64,000 nt of DNA from Adhaeribacter aquaticus DSM 16391. GTDB taxonomy: Bacteria > Bacteroidota > Bacteroidia > Cytophagales > Hymenobacteraceae. The translations under genes were made by a program, and so were the position numbers. Shown here piece after piece: positions 53,276-62,580 of this stretch; position 1 is the first letter of the stretch, and every line of letters begins with the position of its first letter. The DNA is taken from assembly GCF_000473365.1 (NCBI RefSeq), contig NZ_KI421517.1, positions 2,816,895 to 2,880,894 of the forward strand, given 5' to 3'. Below the pieces are notes generated by a model, which worked only from the letters and a program-made list of their open reading frames with translations, was not told the DNA's origin and did not search any database.

Positions 53276-53325
53276 GGAAGAAAGACAGTAAAAAGCGGTT
53301 AGTTGCTTTTTACTGTCTTTCTTCC
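53276..53325 (-). other. Intercistronic hairpin in the LemA-TPM operon
   Basis: GGAAGAAAGACAGTAAAAAG+C (53276-53296) and its complement (53305-53325) form a perfect 21-base stem with an eight-base loop between the lemA stop and the TPM start. There is no T-run after it on the minus strand, so it may act in processing, attenuation or mRNA stability rather than as a full terminator. Confidence 0.7.
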
Positions 53326-53337
53326 TATTGACCACCT

Positions 53338-53916
53338 TTAAAATTGAACGCTTGGAGCCCGCTGCGCATTGGGATCGGCTTCAAATGGCGTTTTGCGTTG
53401 GAACCCAAACCAGCCAGCAAAAATATTGCGCGGGAATGACCTGATATAGGTATTATAATCCTGTACCGCCCCATTGTAGTTCATCCGTTCCACTGATATT
53501 CTGTTTTCGGTGCCTTCTAGTTGGGCCTGCAACTCCAGGAAGTTTTGGTTAGCTCTGAGCTGCGGATAACTCTCAACAGTAGCTAATAGCCGGGAAAGCG
53601 AACCACTTAATTGTGACTGGGCAGCCTGAAATTTTGCTATGTTTTCCGGAGTCAGGTTTTCCGGACTTAACTGGATACTGGTGGCACGGGAGCGGGCTTC
53701 AATTACTTCTGTTAAAGTAGTTTTCTCGAAATTGGCCGCTCCTTTTACCGTATTTACCAGGTTGGGCACTAAATCGGCACGACGCTGGTAAGCGTTTTGC
53801 ACCTGGGCCCATTTAGCACTCACATTTTCGTCCTTTGCTACCATTTCGTTATAGCCGCAGGAGGTTTGAGATAGGAGCACAATAAATCCGAAAAAATAAA
53901 GCAATAATTTTTTCAT
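53338..53916 (-). CDS. lemA: LemA family protein
   Basis: I start at the ATG at 53916 (192 residues), 12 bases inside the longer frame, where MKKLLLYFFGFIVLLSQTSC gives a lipoprotein signal. The LemA domain follows, with WAQVQNAYQRRADLVPNLVN near 37-56 and NFLELQAQLEGTENRISVER near 124-143, then VQDYNTYIRSFPRNIFAGWF. LemA folds as a long helical bundle. It is first of the leftward LemA-TPM-TPM operon. Biological role uncertain. Confidence 0.94.
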   Translation of the reverse strand: MKKLLLYFFGFIVLLSQTSCGYNEMVAKDENVSAKWAQVQNAYQRRADLVPNLVNTVKGAANFEKTTLTEVIEARSRATSIQLSPENLTPENIAKFQAAQSQLSGSLSRLLATVESYPQLRANQNFLELQAQLEGTENRISVERMNYNGAVQDYNTYIRSFPRNIFAGWFGFQRKTPFEADPNAQRAPSVQF

Positions 53917-54129
53917 AGGTTTTATCATCAGTAGAAATTTTTCTTAAATAGTGATTGAAATAGAGGTACGAAATTAGCCAAACACAGTTATAAATATTAA
54001 GTATTTGCTATTTAATTTATAATTTGAACAAAGTAAAACTTTAGAAATTTTTAATTAAAAGAAGCTTGGTTAGAAAAATAAGGGCGCTAACCACATATTT
54101 TTTATATTGCGCTAAATAAAACCGTAAAT

Positions 54130-55128
54130 ATGAAGGCTATCATTCCCGTTGCTGGTATTGGTTTACGACTTCGCCCACACACCCATACCCAGCCTAAGGC
54201 TTTAATACCAGTGGCAGGTAATACCATTTTGGGCCACATCATCGACCGTTTATTAGCGGGTGGTATAAATCAGTTTGTTTTTATTATCGGGTATCTAGGC
54301 GAGAAAATTGAGGCTTTTGTAAAGCGGGAATACCCGCAGGTACAAACAGAATTTGTGGTGCAGGAACCACGGGAGGGTATTGGCCATGCCTTATACATTG
54401 CCCGCCATACCTTTGAGCAGGAAACAGATATTTTAATTGTACTGGGCGATACTATTGTGGAGACCGATATGGAGAAGTTGCTCAGCTTCCCGGGTACCAT
54501 GCTGGCTGTAAAAAAGGTAGATACGCCTTCTTTATTTGGTGTTACAGAAATAGATGCTAATGAACAGGTAATTAAAGTTATAGAGAAACCAAAAATCCCG
54601 AAATCGAATATTGCTTTAGTTGGGCTTTATAAAATACACCAGCCTCACCTGCTTGTAAAGGCATTAGGTTTTATCATGCAGCAAAATATCAGGACAATGG
54701 GAGAATTTCATCTATCAGATGCCCTGATGCAATTGGTAAAGCAAGGTGAAAAAATGGCTGTACAAGAAGTTGATAGCTGGTTTGATTGTGGCCGAAAGGA
54801 TACACTTCTGGAGGCAAATGCTATTTTATTGCATCGGCTGGCTTCTCAGCAAAATGAACAACCGCAGTTCCCTAATACTATTATTATTCAGCCAGTAAGT
54901 ATTGGCAAAAACTGCACAATCTCTAATTCCATTATTGGGCCCAATGTTGCTATCGGCGATAACACCATTGTTCAAAATACTATCCTGCACGATTCTATTA
55001 TTGGCTCATACAGCGAGCTCAGGAACACGGTTATGCACGATTCAATTGTAGGCAGCGACTCTTCGCTTCTGGGACTTAGCCATAGCTTTAACATTGGCGA
55101 TAATACAGAAATAAACTTTAGTGAATAA
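54130..55128 (+). CDS. Sugar-1-phosphate nucleotidyltransferase
   Basis: The 332-residue protein has the nucleotidyltransferase opening MKAIIPVAGIGLRLRPHTHT with the PKALIPV motif at residues 22-28 and LGDTIVETD near 103, the metal-binding region. From about 250 to the end, hexapeptide-like repeats (NCTISNSIIGPNVAIGDNTI) form a left-handed beta helix. It is near glucose-1-phosphate thymidylyltransferases and related enzymes that supply activated sugars for surface glycans. Nucleotide and sugar are not determined. No other sugar-nucleotide gene is adjacent. Confidence 0.92.
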   Translation: MKAIIPVAGIGLRLRPHTHTQPKALIPVAGNTILGHIIDRLLAGGINQFVFIIGYLGEKIEAFVKREYPQVQTEFVVQEPREGIGHALYIARHTFEQETDILIVLGDTIVETDMEKLLSFPGTMLAVKKVDTPSLFGVTEIDANEQVIKVIEKPKIPKSNIALVGLYKIHQPHLLVKALGFIMQQNIRTMGEFHLSDALMQLVKQGEKMAVQEVDSWFDCGRKDTLLEANAILLHRLASQQNEQPQFPNTIIIQPVSIGKNCTISNSIIGPNVAIGDNTIVQNTILHDSIIGSYSELRNTVMHDSIVGSDSSLLGLSHSFNIGDNTEINFSE

Positions 55129-55653
55129 TCTTTTCGGATGAACAGGATTATGGGCCCATCTTATATCCAGTTTCCCCTCATTTAAGTAAGTATGATTTAG
55201 TGCAGTGGCCGGAGCGGCTAAAAAAGAGGATACTGGAGTATTTATAAAACTACTGGCGCTAGTTCGGTGACTGCGAAATATATTTTACCAGAAATTTAAA
55301 TCAACTGATTTGCGAAGTGCCAGTAAAGAAGAATTAGCTTTATTACTCAACTTTCGGCGGGCAAAGCGGGGCATGCTTGAGGGTGGTTGAGAGGACCGTG
55401 AATCAGAAATCGGGCGGATTTTAGCCAATATAAACAAGCTATAGTCAGCTGAAGAAATTGAGCAGGAGATGTGGCAGGAGTTTCTGAAAGAAAAAAATAA
55501 ATTTATTCTAAACTACTTAAATATATAATAAAGCTATTTTTCTGAGGTTTTATAAAAACCAGAACATGCCTTTCGTTAGCCCGTAAGACAGGTATAGTAT
55601 TTTTGGTATTTAATTTGTTTAGATAAAATAAATCTTACAGATAAACCCGATAC
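55129..55653. other. Intergenic region with a decayed gene
   Basis: No intact gene is present in this 525-base gap. The middle holds the decayed coding fragments at 55175-55530. The last 100 bases are AT-rich and should include the promoter for the five-gene unit that begins at 55654. Confidence 0.5.
55175..55530 (+). pseudogene. Decayed gene of unknown family
   Basis: Coding-like fragments lie in shifting frames with several stops. First HLSKYDLVQWPERLKKRILE ending at TAA, with FGDCEIYFTRNL beyond it in the same frame. Then, in another frame, STDLRSASKEELALLLNFRR, a TGA, EDRESEIGRILANINKL, a TAG, and SAEEIEQEMWQEFLKEKNKF. The pattern of protein-like text broken by stops fits a degenerate gene. 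I do not recognise it. Confidence 0.5.
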
Positions 55654-56973
55654 ATGGCCAACACTACCCCTTACGTATTCCGGAAACTAACTGCAGTTTT
55701 TTTGCTGCTTTTGGTTTTTACCTTTTCCTGTTCTCCGGATAAAAAGCAAAAAGAGAACACTTCCCGAACAACTGCCAGTCCGGAAAAAAATAAAGTTGCG
55801 CCCGTGGCCACTAACAACATAAACCAGGTGAATGTTTACCTGGAAGTTTCGGGTAGCATGAAAGGGTTTATGCCCACCAATAAAGCGAATGGCATTACCG
55901 GATTTCAGAAAATTATAGATCCTTTTCTAGCCACTATTCAACAGAGCAATACTATTCAGCGCAAATCTTACTTCGAGGTACGGGAAAAACCATATGCTAT
56001 TGACTATGAAAAACTAGCGCAAACGGTTCGGTACGGTATTCAACAATCGGCTAGCAGTACCACCATTCCGGCCATTCTGGATTCAGTTATTTCTAAAAAC
56101 CCCGACGGCGTAAATATTCTTATTTCTGATTTTATTTATTCGCCGGAAAATGGACGGGCGGTAAGTTTTGTGGGCACTGATATTTATAGGGTTTTGTCAA
56201 AAGCCAGGCAGCAAGGGCAAGCCATATCGGTTTTCGCCTCAACTTCTGATTTTGATGGTACTTTTTACCCAGCCATTAAAACAGGCAGAAGAACCGTAGA
56301 AAAATGTTGCGAAACGCCCGTGCCGTATTATGTTTGGGTAATTGGTAAACCCGAAATGGTAAGTTTATTTAACCGGGAAGTAGTACGAAATGCATTTGCC
56401 GAAGAAGCGCATGCCGGTTTTTCCTTTGAAGCCCCTGCTTATTCTGTACTCGACAAATACCTGCCGGTTGGCAGCTGGTATTGCGCCTCCCGGAGTGGTA
56501 ATTGCCAGGAAGTAGCTATTAGTGATTTAGGTTCGCCGGCCGAAATGGTGGTAGGCATTAACTTAGGCAATTTGCCAGCCGCGTTTGCCAGTGAAACTTA
56601 CCTGAAACAAAATCTAAAAGTAGAAGCACCGAATACCGATATTAAGGTTACCAATATTTATCCGGCTGCCCAATTCAGAACTTTAAAAGGAGTAGCAGAA
56701 AAAAATACAGATCCTTTAAAGCCTTACACCCACTTTGTAAGAATTAAATTAACTAAGCTTAATGCTCCGCAAACCGAAGTGCATTTTACATTAGCTAATC
56801 AGCGTCCGGCTTGGGTACAGCAGTGGACTACTACCGACGATAGCCAGATAAACCAGGAAGGTGCCAAGACGTTTAACCTGTCGGGTATTATGGATGGAGT
56901 GGAACGTGCCTTTGGCACAGGAGCAAACGCCAATATTTTTGATGTGGTAGTAACGCTGAGAAAAGAAAAATAG
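55654..56973 (+). CDS. vWA-like lipoprotein of the tubulin/Hsp70 gene cluster
   Basis: The 439-residue protein has a lipoprotein signal ending TFSCSPDK (Cys26) and a lysine- and threonine-rich linker. From about 50 it shows a von Willebrand A-like domain: QVNVYLEVSGSMKGFM resembles the MIDAS strand DxSxS, but the first acid is Glu, and NILISDFIYSPENG near 150 fits the later acidic loop. A second, beta-rich part runs from about 270 to the end. It is first of five same-strand genes with a tubulin-like and an Hsp70-like protein. It probably acts at the periplasmic face, perhaps binding a partner. vWA assignment is by eye. Confidence 0.72.
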   Translation: MANTTPYVFRKLTAVFLLLLVFTFSCSPDKKQKENTSRTTASPEKNKVAPVATNNINQVNVYLEVSGSMKGFMPTNKANGITGFQKIIDPFLATIQQSNTIQRKSYFEVREKPYAIDYEKLAQTVRYGIQQSASSTTIPAILDSVISKNPDGVNILISDFIYSPENGRAVSFVGTDIYRVLSKARQQGQAISVFASTSDFDGTFYPAIKTGRRTVEKCCETPVPYYVWVIGKPEMVSLFNREVVRNAFAEEAHAGFSFEAPAYSVLDKYLPVGSWYCASRSGNCQEVAISDLGSPAEMVVGINLGNLPAAFASETYLKQNLKVEAPNTDIKVTNIYPAAQFRTLKGVAEKNTDPLKPYTHFVRIKLTKLNAPQTEVHFTLANQRPAWVQQWTTTDDSQINQEGAKTFNLSGIMDGVERAFGTGANANIFDVVVTLRKEK

Positions 56974-57038
56974 AAGGCTTTTATTCTATTGCACAGATTA
57001 AACTTATCATAAATAACTTAAAACGTATTACATAAAAT

Positions 57039-57443
57039 ATGCTACCTGGATTTTTTAAATTTATTTACGAGCTGTTCCTTTCGTCTCCACAACCGCCGCA
57101 AACGCGTCCAATTTTTTGGAACGAAATTTTCCCGACTGTGGGTCTGGTAAATATTGCCTTAAGCTTATTGTTTATGGCCATATTCTATTACCTCATTAAT
57201 CATATTTTACCAATAGCCTTTTTCAAGAAGGCTGGCCATTGGGCTATATTTTTATTCCTGAATGCGGCCTTAAATTTTTGGTTTGCTTTGCAATACTGCG
57301 ATGGGAAAGAGGTAGAGCAAAATTCATATGTGTGGAGTTTTTGCACAGTTAATGCCATATATGCAGCTATATTCTATATACTTTTTTCTTTCCTTTTCCG
57401 TCGCTGGTCTCGTGGAGCCAGTACAACCCCATTCAAATTTTAA
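57039..57443 (+). CDS. Small membrane protein of the tubulin/Hsp70 gene cluster
   Basis: The 134-residue protein has three predicted membrane helices: near residues 28-52 (VGLVNIALSLLFMAIFYYLI), 62-80 (HWAIFLFLNAALNFWFALQY) and 98-118 (AIYAAIFYILFSFLFRR). It has no recognised family. It begins 65 bases after the vWA-like lipoprotein gene and precedes the tubulin-like gene by 97 bases, all in one direction. A plausible role is a membrane platform for the soluble NTPases, but only position supports this. Confidence 0.75.
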   Translation: MLPGFFKFIYELFLSSPQPPQTRPIFWNEIFPTVGLVNIALSLLFMAIFYYLINHILPIAFFKKAGHWAIFLFLNAALNFWFALQYCDGKEVEQNSYVWSFCTVNAIYAAIFYILFSFLFRRWSRGASTTPFKF

Positions 57444-57507
57444 TTTGAACATTGCTATAGCAAGTATCCTCACTTGCATTATTGTAAATTAACTTAACTA
57501 ATCCGTG

Positions 57508-57539
57508 GTCTTTGGACTGTGGACTATTGTACTAAAGAC
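57508..57539 (+). repeat. Short repeat element just before the tubulin-like gene
   Basis: GTCTTTGGACTGTGGACTAT followed by TGTACTAAAGAC forms an imperfect inverted repeat (GTCTTT at 57508, AAAGAC at 57534), ending one base before the ATG. A related sequence in reverse orientation occurs at 59064-59087, GTCTATGGACTATTATCCAT when read on the minus strand. Confidence 0.45.
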
Positions 57540-57540
57540 T

Positions 57541-58992
57541 ATGTCTAAACTATTTATATTCGGAATTGGCGGAACAGGTTCCCGGGTTATCCGGTCCTTA
57601 ACTATGCTTTTGGCAGCAGGTGCCGAAATTAAAAACTGCGATAAAGTAGTTCCCATTATTATTGATCCGGATGCTCAGAATGGCGACATGAACCGAACAG
57701 TAGAATTACTAAAAGTTTATCGGCGCATACACAAGCATTTAGGTAGCAACAGATCTGACGGGTTCTTTAAAACAGATATTAGTACTTTGTCTGGTATTGC
57801 CAATGATACCGATGGCGTAGTACAGGATACCTTTGTTTTTGATTTTGGCGGGATCAACCAGCGCTTCCGCGATTACATTCATTACAATAACTTATCTCCT
57901 GGTACCAAAAGTGTAGTAGATTTATTGTTTACCGAAGATAACCTGGAAAGCCCGCTTACCATTGGTTTTAGAGGAAGTCCTAATATTGGTAGTGTAGTAT
58001 TAAACAAATTGGTGGACTCAGCCGAAATTCAATACTTCGCGAAAAATTTCCAGAAAGGTGACCGGATCTTTTTTGTTAGTTCAATTTTTGGCGGTACAGG
58101 TGCTGCCGGTTTTCCGCTCTTGCTTAAGAACTTAAAAAATTCTAATTCACCATTAGCTAATGCCGGATATATTCAGGATGCCTTAACTGGAGCTATTACG
58201 GTGCTGCCATACTTTGCTTTACAAGCCGAAGATGGTAGTGTAATCGACTCCAATACTTTTATTACTAAAACCCGAGCGGCGCTTTCGTACTACGAACAAC
58301 ACCTGAATGGGCTGGAAGCTTTGTATTACATTGCCGATACGCCGGATGCCCCTTACCAGAATCAGCCGGGTGGTAGCGGTCAGCAAAACAAAGCCCATAT
58401 TATTGAGTTGCTTAGTGCGATGGCCGTGCTGGATTTTATGGACTATGGCCAGCCAGATTTTGGATCAGAAACTATTTACCATGAATATGGCTTGAGCGAA
58501 GATGCTTCGGAAGTGCAGTTTGGGCATTTATCGCCGGAGTCAAAAGATAAAATAGCTGAAAGCCTCAGCCGCTTCCTATATTTTGCTAAATATTTCAATA
58601 GTTATTTACGCGAGGACACCGATTCGCCTTACTATAAAAATTTAGAGCTTAATAATTTATTGGGCAGGGAGCCGCTGTTTAAAGACCTTGATAAATTAAT
58701 CAACAGCAATGATTTCGGCTTCCTGAACTGGTTGAAAGAATTAGGTAATAACCGTCGTTCTTTTGCCCCCTTCAACCTAGATACTGATGATTTTAACCGA
58801 CTTATCCGGGGTAAAGAAATCGTTACGAAGGCTTGGAACCCATTTGACAAAGGTATTAGCCATGGTTTTTTCCGGAACGAGCTGGATGCCACCGAGAAGA
58901 AGCTTAATGAGCCCGACCGGTTCCGCAAATTTGTATCCTTATTTGAAGAAGTTACCCAAAAGGCTTTCAATGAGAAAGTAAAAGCGGTGTAG
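57541..58992 (+). CDS. Tubulin/FtsZ-like GTPase
   Basis: I use the ATG at 57541 (483 residues), where MSKLFIFGIGGTGSRVIRSL begins a glycine-rich nucleotide loop (GIGGTGSR, residues 8-15); an ATG 36 bases upstream adds only an unlikely leader. SSIFGGTGAAGFPLLLK, with GGTGAAG at 184-190, matches the tubulin signature (GGGTGSG in FtsZ). The rest is unlike FtsZ, and the protein fits the Tubulin_2 type of divergent FtsZ/tubulin relatives. Such families have been linked to vWA proteins in predicted membrane-remodelling operons. No signal peptide: cytoplasmic. Polymerisation is not shown. It is third of the five genes. Confidence 0.85.
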   Translation: MSKLFIFGIGGTGSRVIRSLTMLLAAGAEIKNCDKVVPIIIDPDAQNGDMNRTVELLKVYRRIHKHLGSNRSDGFFKTDISTLSGIANDTDGVVQDTFVFDFGGINQRFRDYIHYNNLSPGTKSVVDLLFTEDNLESPLTIGFRGSPNIGSVVLNKLVDSAEIQYFAKNFQKGDRIFFVSSIFGGTGAAGFPLLLKNLKNSNSPLANAGYIQDALTGAITVLPYFALQAEDGSVIDSNTFITKTRAALSYYEQHLNGLEALYYIADTPDAPYQNQPGGSGQQNKAHIIELLSAMAVLDFMDYGQPDFGSETIYHEYGLSEDASEVQFGHLSPESKDKIAESLSRFLYFAKYFNSYLREDTDSPYYKNLELNNLLGREPLFKDLDKLINSNDFGFLNWLKELGNNRRSFAPFNLDTDDFNRLIRGKEIVTKAWNPFDKGISHGFFRNELDATEKKLNEPDRFRKFVSLFEEVTQKAFNEKVKAV

Positions 58993-59063
58993 TATAGATT
59001 TTCAGGAGTGAATAAAGAGAAAGCTCAGTTTCTAAACAGGAGGGGAGCTTAAAAATAATCAAC

Positions 59064-59083
59064 CTATGGATAATAGTCCATAG
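59064..59083. repeat. Palindromic element before the Hsp70-like gene
   Basis: CTATGGA and TCCATAG are seven-base arms around TAATAG. With flanking bases it is similar, in reverse orientation, to the element at 57508-57539. Confidence 0.5.
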
Positions 59084-59109
59084 ACTAAACCTAACCAAAA
59101 ATAAAGCAT

Positions 59110-62100
59110 ATGCCCAAGGTATTTCGCTTACACGATAAAGGAAAGCAACAGATAGAAGGTTGGCAGCAATCCTCTCAACTCACGCATATTGAAATAAATG
59201 ATATAACGGATCCAACGGGTGCCAAAGCCAGCAAGGTTGTAACGTCTATTCCGACGCCCTTTGCCCGAATGCACCTGTTCGAAACAGCCTTTGATTTTAT
59301 TAATGCGGATAAAAACCGGAATCAGCAATCGCTGTACCACGAGTTGGTATCGCATTATTGGGATTTATTTGAATTGCTTTTCAATTTTCATAATTACCGG
59401 GAAGCTGGTAAAAAGATCAGCATTCGGCGCTGGAATATTGAAAGCGAGTTACAAGCCTTACGATCTAATCCGGGTACTAAATTATTAGGCGATACCTTGC
59501 GCCTGTTTCTGAATGACCATCGGTTCCAGGGGTTTTCGGATTTGTACCTGATATATTATGAATATACCCGGCCAAATGGCGAAACTGCCGAGCGCCTGAT
59601 TGGAGGTACTTCACCGTTTACGTTGCTCTTTACCTCGCCTAAATTAGAACCGTTGGATATTGAACGGCCCCAGGCCCGCGGGCATTATTTTGATAAAAAT
59701 ATTGTCCTGTTACATGACCGCGATAAAGCCTTTCAGGATTTTGTTTATAATCTATTCCTAGTTAAGCCAAGCTTACGGCAAAAGAACTTCTGCGGTAGCA
59801 TATTTGCCAACCTGGATTTAGATCGGTTTAATGCTATGGAATTACGGGGCGATGTAACGTCCGCTAGTTTTGAGGCAGCATTCACCACGCTGGCCGACGT
59901 TCAGGGCAATCCGGTAACCATTAAAGATATTACCCTCCCAACGCGTTCTAACAACGTCGAAATTAACAGCGATTTATTTGTACGGCTTAGTCCGGGAGCG
60001 GCCCAGGTGCTGGTTTTACCTATTGTTCTAAAGCCAAATTTAAAAATAGAGGCTAATTACCTGAATGGCCAGCGTTGGGATGCCGCTACGCCGGTGCCAT
60101 GGGTTGATCCGACTCCTTTAGAAAGCCGAGTACTGCCAGGTAAGAAATATAAATACCCGTACTTAACAGTTGGTGATCTATTGGAAGAAAATCTGATCGA
60201 GCTTCCGTACGAAGTAAATACCGACCGTTTTCATACCGGCCAGATTACCTACAATTATGGGGCCGATACCCGTTTAAAGCACAAGTTTCCGTACCTGTTA
60301 CCTATTAAACGAACTTTCTTCGATTATTTTGAAGAACGGGATTTATTCGAGAACCTGACTTTTGCTATTGATATTAATCATGTGAAAGTAAGCTTGCGTA
60401 TTCCGGTACAGCGGGGAGATGCCATTGTGTACGAACGCAGTTATTACACCAATCCGCAAAATAGCAAAGATCAGTTCGGAAATGAGATTCCGGAAAAAGG
60501 TACCATTATAAAAGCTAAAGTTGGGTTAGGATTCTTCCCTTTTTACAAGCTTCGCAGCCAGGCGCAGCACAATGATTTGTATAAGGTGATGCTGGTAGAC
60601 GATGACACCGCGCCGAGCTTGGTAAATAAACGCTATGACTTAAAGTTCTATATAGGCAATCAGGAGATTACACCGGGAGGTGGTAACCGCAATGCCACGA
60701 AAGTAGAACGTACTTCCAAAACCATATCTTCGGCGGGCTCTGCTTATTACGAAGTGCAACACACCCATTTTGATTACCTGGAGCTGATTTGTCCGCAGGG
60801 GGAAGGTGTGAAAGGTTTAATTGTGCCCCGGTGGACTGAACTAGATCGGGGAACCCAGAATTTTACCTTCTCCGTAGATTTTGGTACTACTAATACGCAC
60901 GTAGCTTATAATAACGCGCCAAGTGCCCATCCGAAAACCTTTAACATAGGTGAAAACGATATGCAGGTGGTGTTATTAAACGCGCCTTCAGCGGATGTAA
61001 ATAAAACTGTTTACGAACGTTACCGGGCTGGTTTTGGTGAGTTGTTCCCGGTATTACTGATCCAGAACCGCGAGTTTGTACCGTCTTTTATTGGCGAACA
61101 AGGTTCAATTTTTGAGTTCCCGATCCGGACTGCGACTTGCGAAACCCCTAACTTCCCGAACGAGCCAACCCATGTGCTGGGTAATATAAACATAGGCTTT
61201 GCTATCAACTCCGAAGTTTCGATGGTGCAGCAGGCCCGGTACGAAACCAACCTGAAATGGTCGATGGAGTTGGATACGCATAGTGAAGATCGCATTGAGG
61301 CTTTCTTCCGGGAGCTGCTTTTAATGATCAAACATAAAGTGGCTTTAAATAATGGTATCATTGAGAATACCCGCTTAATCTGGTTCCGGCCCTTAAGTTT
61401 TGATATGTTCTCTTTAAACCAGTTCAAGAGCAAATGGGACGAAGCTTATCAGCAGATATTTAAAACATCACAGACCACTATCTGTCTTACGGAATCAGTA
61501 GCACCTTATTATTACCTGACGGCCACCAATCAGGTAGTTCCCAACCGCGACGAGAATGTGGTGAACATTGATATAGGGGGTGGAACTACCGATCTACTAT
61601 TCCTGAAAGGCCAGCAACCCGCTTACAGTACTTCGTTCCGGTTTGCCGGCGATGATTTATGGAGCGAAGGGTACAGCCGCTTGCAGGGAGCAGGTAAGCA
61701 AAATGGGTTTCTGCAAGCATACAGCAAAGAAAACCGAACCTTGGCCAGTACCGAAAAAGAGCAGGAAGCCAGACAGGCTTTTGACCTAGCCATGACCAAC
61801 GACCAGTTCCGGTCGGCAGATGTGGTGAGTTTATTGTTTAGTTACGATAACGAGTTGCGGTTTAGTGGCCACCTGATGAAAGCACGCCAGCTCCGCATTA
61901 TATTTTACCTGCATTATACCGCCATTATTTACCACATTGCACAGCTTATTAAGCACTTGCAAATAGAAACACCGCGGTATTTCTGCTTTAGTGGTAAGGG
62001 TAGTTTATACATTAAATTATTGAGCGGCGGGCCTAACATGATGATTGTGGAAAGGCTTACTAAATTGATCCTGAAGAAGGTAACCGGCGTGGAGCCTAAA

Positions 62101-62580
62101 TCTAATTTTAAGATAATTTTAGCGAATAATCCAAAAGAAGCTACCGCCAACGGGGGGGTGTTATTTGATGGTTCTTCGGAGCAAGGCAGCTATGAATACA
62201 TCCAGGAAGTGAAACTTTTAGGGGGTACGGAGCCACAGGATATTCGCACTAATTTTATTTCGGCTGAGCAAATTGATGCCGCCACCCGTGATTCTGTTGT
62301 GGAGAATGCGCAAGCTTTTCTTAACTTAGTCCTTCAGGATGGAGAAGTAGCTTCGCTGTTGCCAGATTTAGGTGTACAGGCCGATATGAATTTCCTGCGT
62401 GATTACTTAAAACAGCAGGTTTCAGATAGTCTGAGCATTGGGTTAAACCAATTGCATAAGCATTTACGCACTGATGAAGTATTGCCCGAAACACTTTTCT
62501 TCTATCCTTTAAAACAAACTTTATATCAGTTATCAAGAGAGTTGTATGAGCGGCATTATGCAAGCAAAAGTACCATTTAG
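59110..62580 (+). CDS. Hsp70/actin-fold ATPase with a large unknown N-terminal region
   Basis: The 1156-residue protein has about 590 N-terminal residues that I cannot assign, apparently folded and mostly beta-rich from about 180. An ASKHA (Hsp70/actin) ATPase domain follows: phosphate-1 motif FSVDFGTTNTHVAYN with Asp593, phosphate-2 motif NIDIGGGTTDLLFL with Asp821, and an adenosine-type segment FCFSGKGSLYIKLLSGG near 955-971. A tail of about 150 residues follows. It lacks the EEVD tail and the substrate domain of DnaK. It is the largest gene of the cluster and its end overlaps the next gene by 35 bases. Cytoplasmic; likely partner of the tubulin-like protein. Confidence 0.82.
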   Translation: MPKVFRLHDKGKQQIEGWQQSSQLTHIEINDITDPTGAKASKVVTSIPTPFARMHLFETAFDFINADKNRNQQSLYHELVSHYWDLFELLFNFHNYREAGKKISIRRWNIESELQALRSNPGTKLLGDTLRLFLNDHRFQGFSDLYLIYYEYTRPNGETAERLIGGTSPFTLLFTSPKLEPLDIERPQARGHYFDKNIVLLHDRDKAFQDFVYNLFLVKPSLRQKNFCGSIFANLDLDRFNAMELRGDVTSASFEAAFTTLADVQGNPVTIKDITLPTRSNNVEINSDLFVRLSPGAAQVLVLPIVLKPNLKIEANYLNGQRWDAATPVPWVDPTPLESRVLPGKKYKYPYLTVGDLLEENLIELPYEVNTDRFHTGQITYNYGADTRLKHKFPYLLPIKRTFFDYFEERDLFENLTFAIDINHVKVSLRIPVQRGDAIVYERSYYTNPQNSKDQFGNEIPEKGTIIKAKVGLGFFPFYKLRSQAQHNDLYKVMLVDDDTAPSLVNKRYDLKFYIGNQEITPGGGNRNATKVERTSKTISSAGSAYYEVQHTHFDYLELICPQGEGVKGLIVPRWTELDRGTQNFTFSVDFGTTNTHVAYNNAPSAHPKTFNIGENDMQVVLLNAPSADVNKTVYERYRAGFGELFPVLLIQNREFVPSFIGEQGSIFEFPIRTATCETPNFPNEPTHVLGNINIGFAINSEVSMVQQARYETNLKWSMELDTHSEDRIEAFFRELLLMIKHKVALNNGIIENTRLIWFRPLSFDMFSLNQFKSKWDEAYQQIFKTSQTTICLTESVAPYYYLTATNQVVPNRDENVVNIDIGGGTTDLLFLKGQQPAYSTSFRFAGDDLWSEGYSRLQGAGKQNGFLQAYSKENRTLASTEKEQEARQAFDLAMTNDQFRSADVVSLLFSYDNELRFSGHLMKARQLRIIFYLHYTAIIYHIAQLIKHLQIETPRYFCFSGKGSLYIKLLSGGPNMMIVERLTKLILKKVTGVEPKSNFKIILANNPKEATANGGVLFDGSSEQGSYEYIQEVKLLGGTEPQDIRTNFISAEQIDAATRDSVVENAQAFLNLVLQDGEVASLLPDLGVQADMNFLRDYLKQQVSDSLSIGLNQLHKHLRTDEVLPETLFFYPLKQTLYQLSRELYERHYASKSTI

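Noticed and set aside
61020-61433. 137-codon minus-strand frame
   Set aside because: Antisense to the ATPase gene and without protein-like composition.
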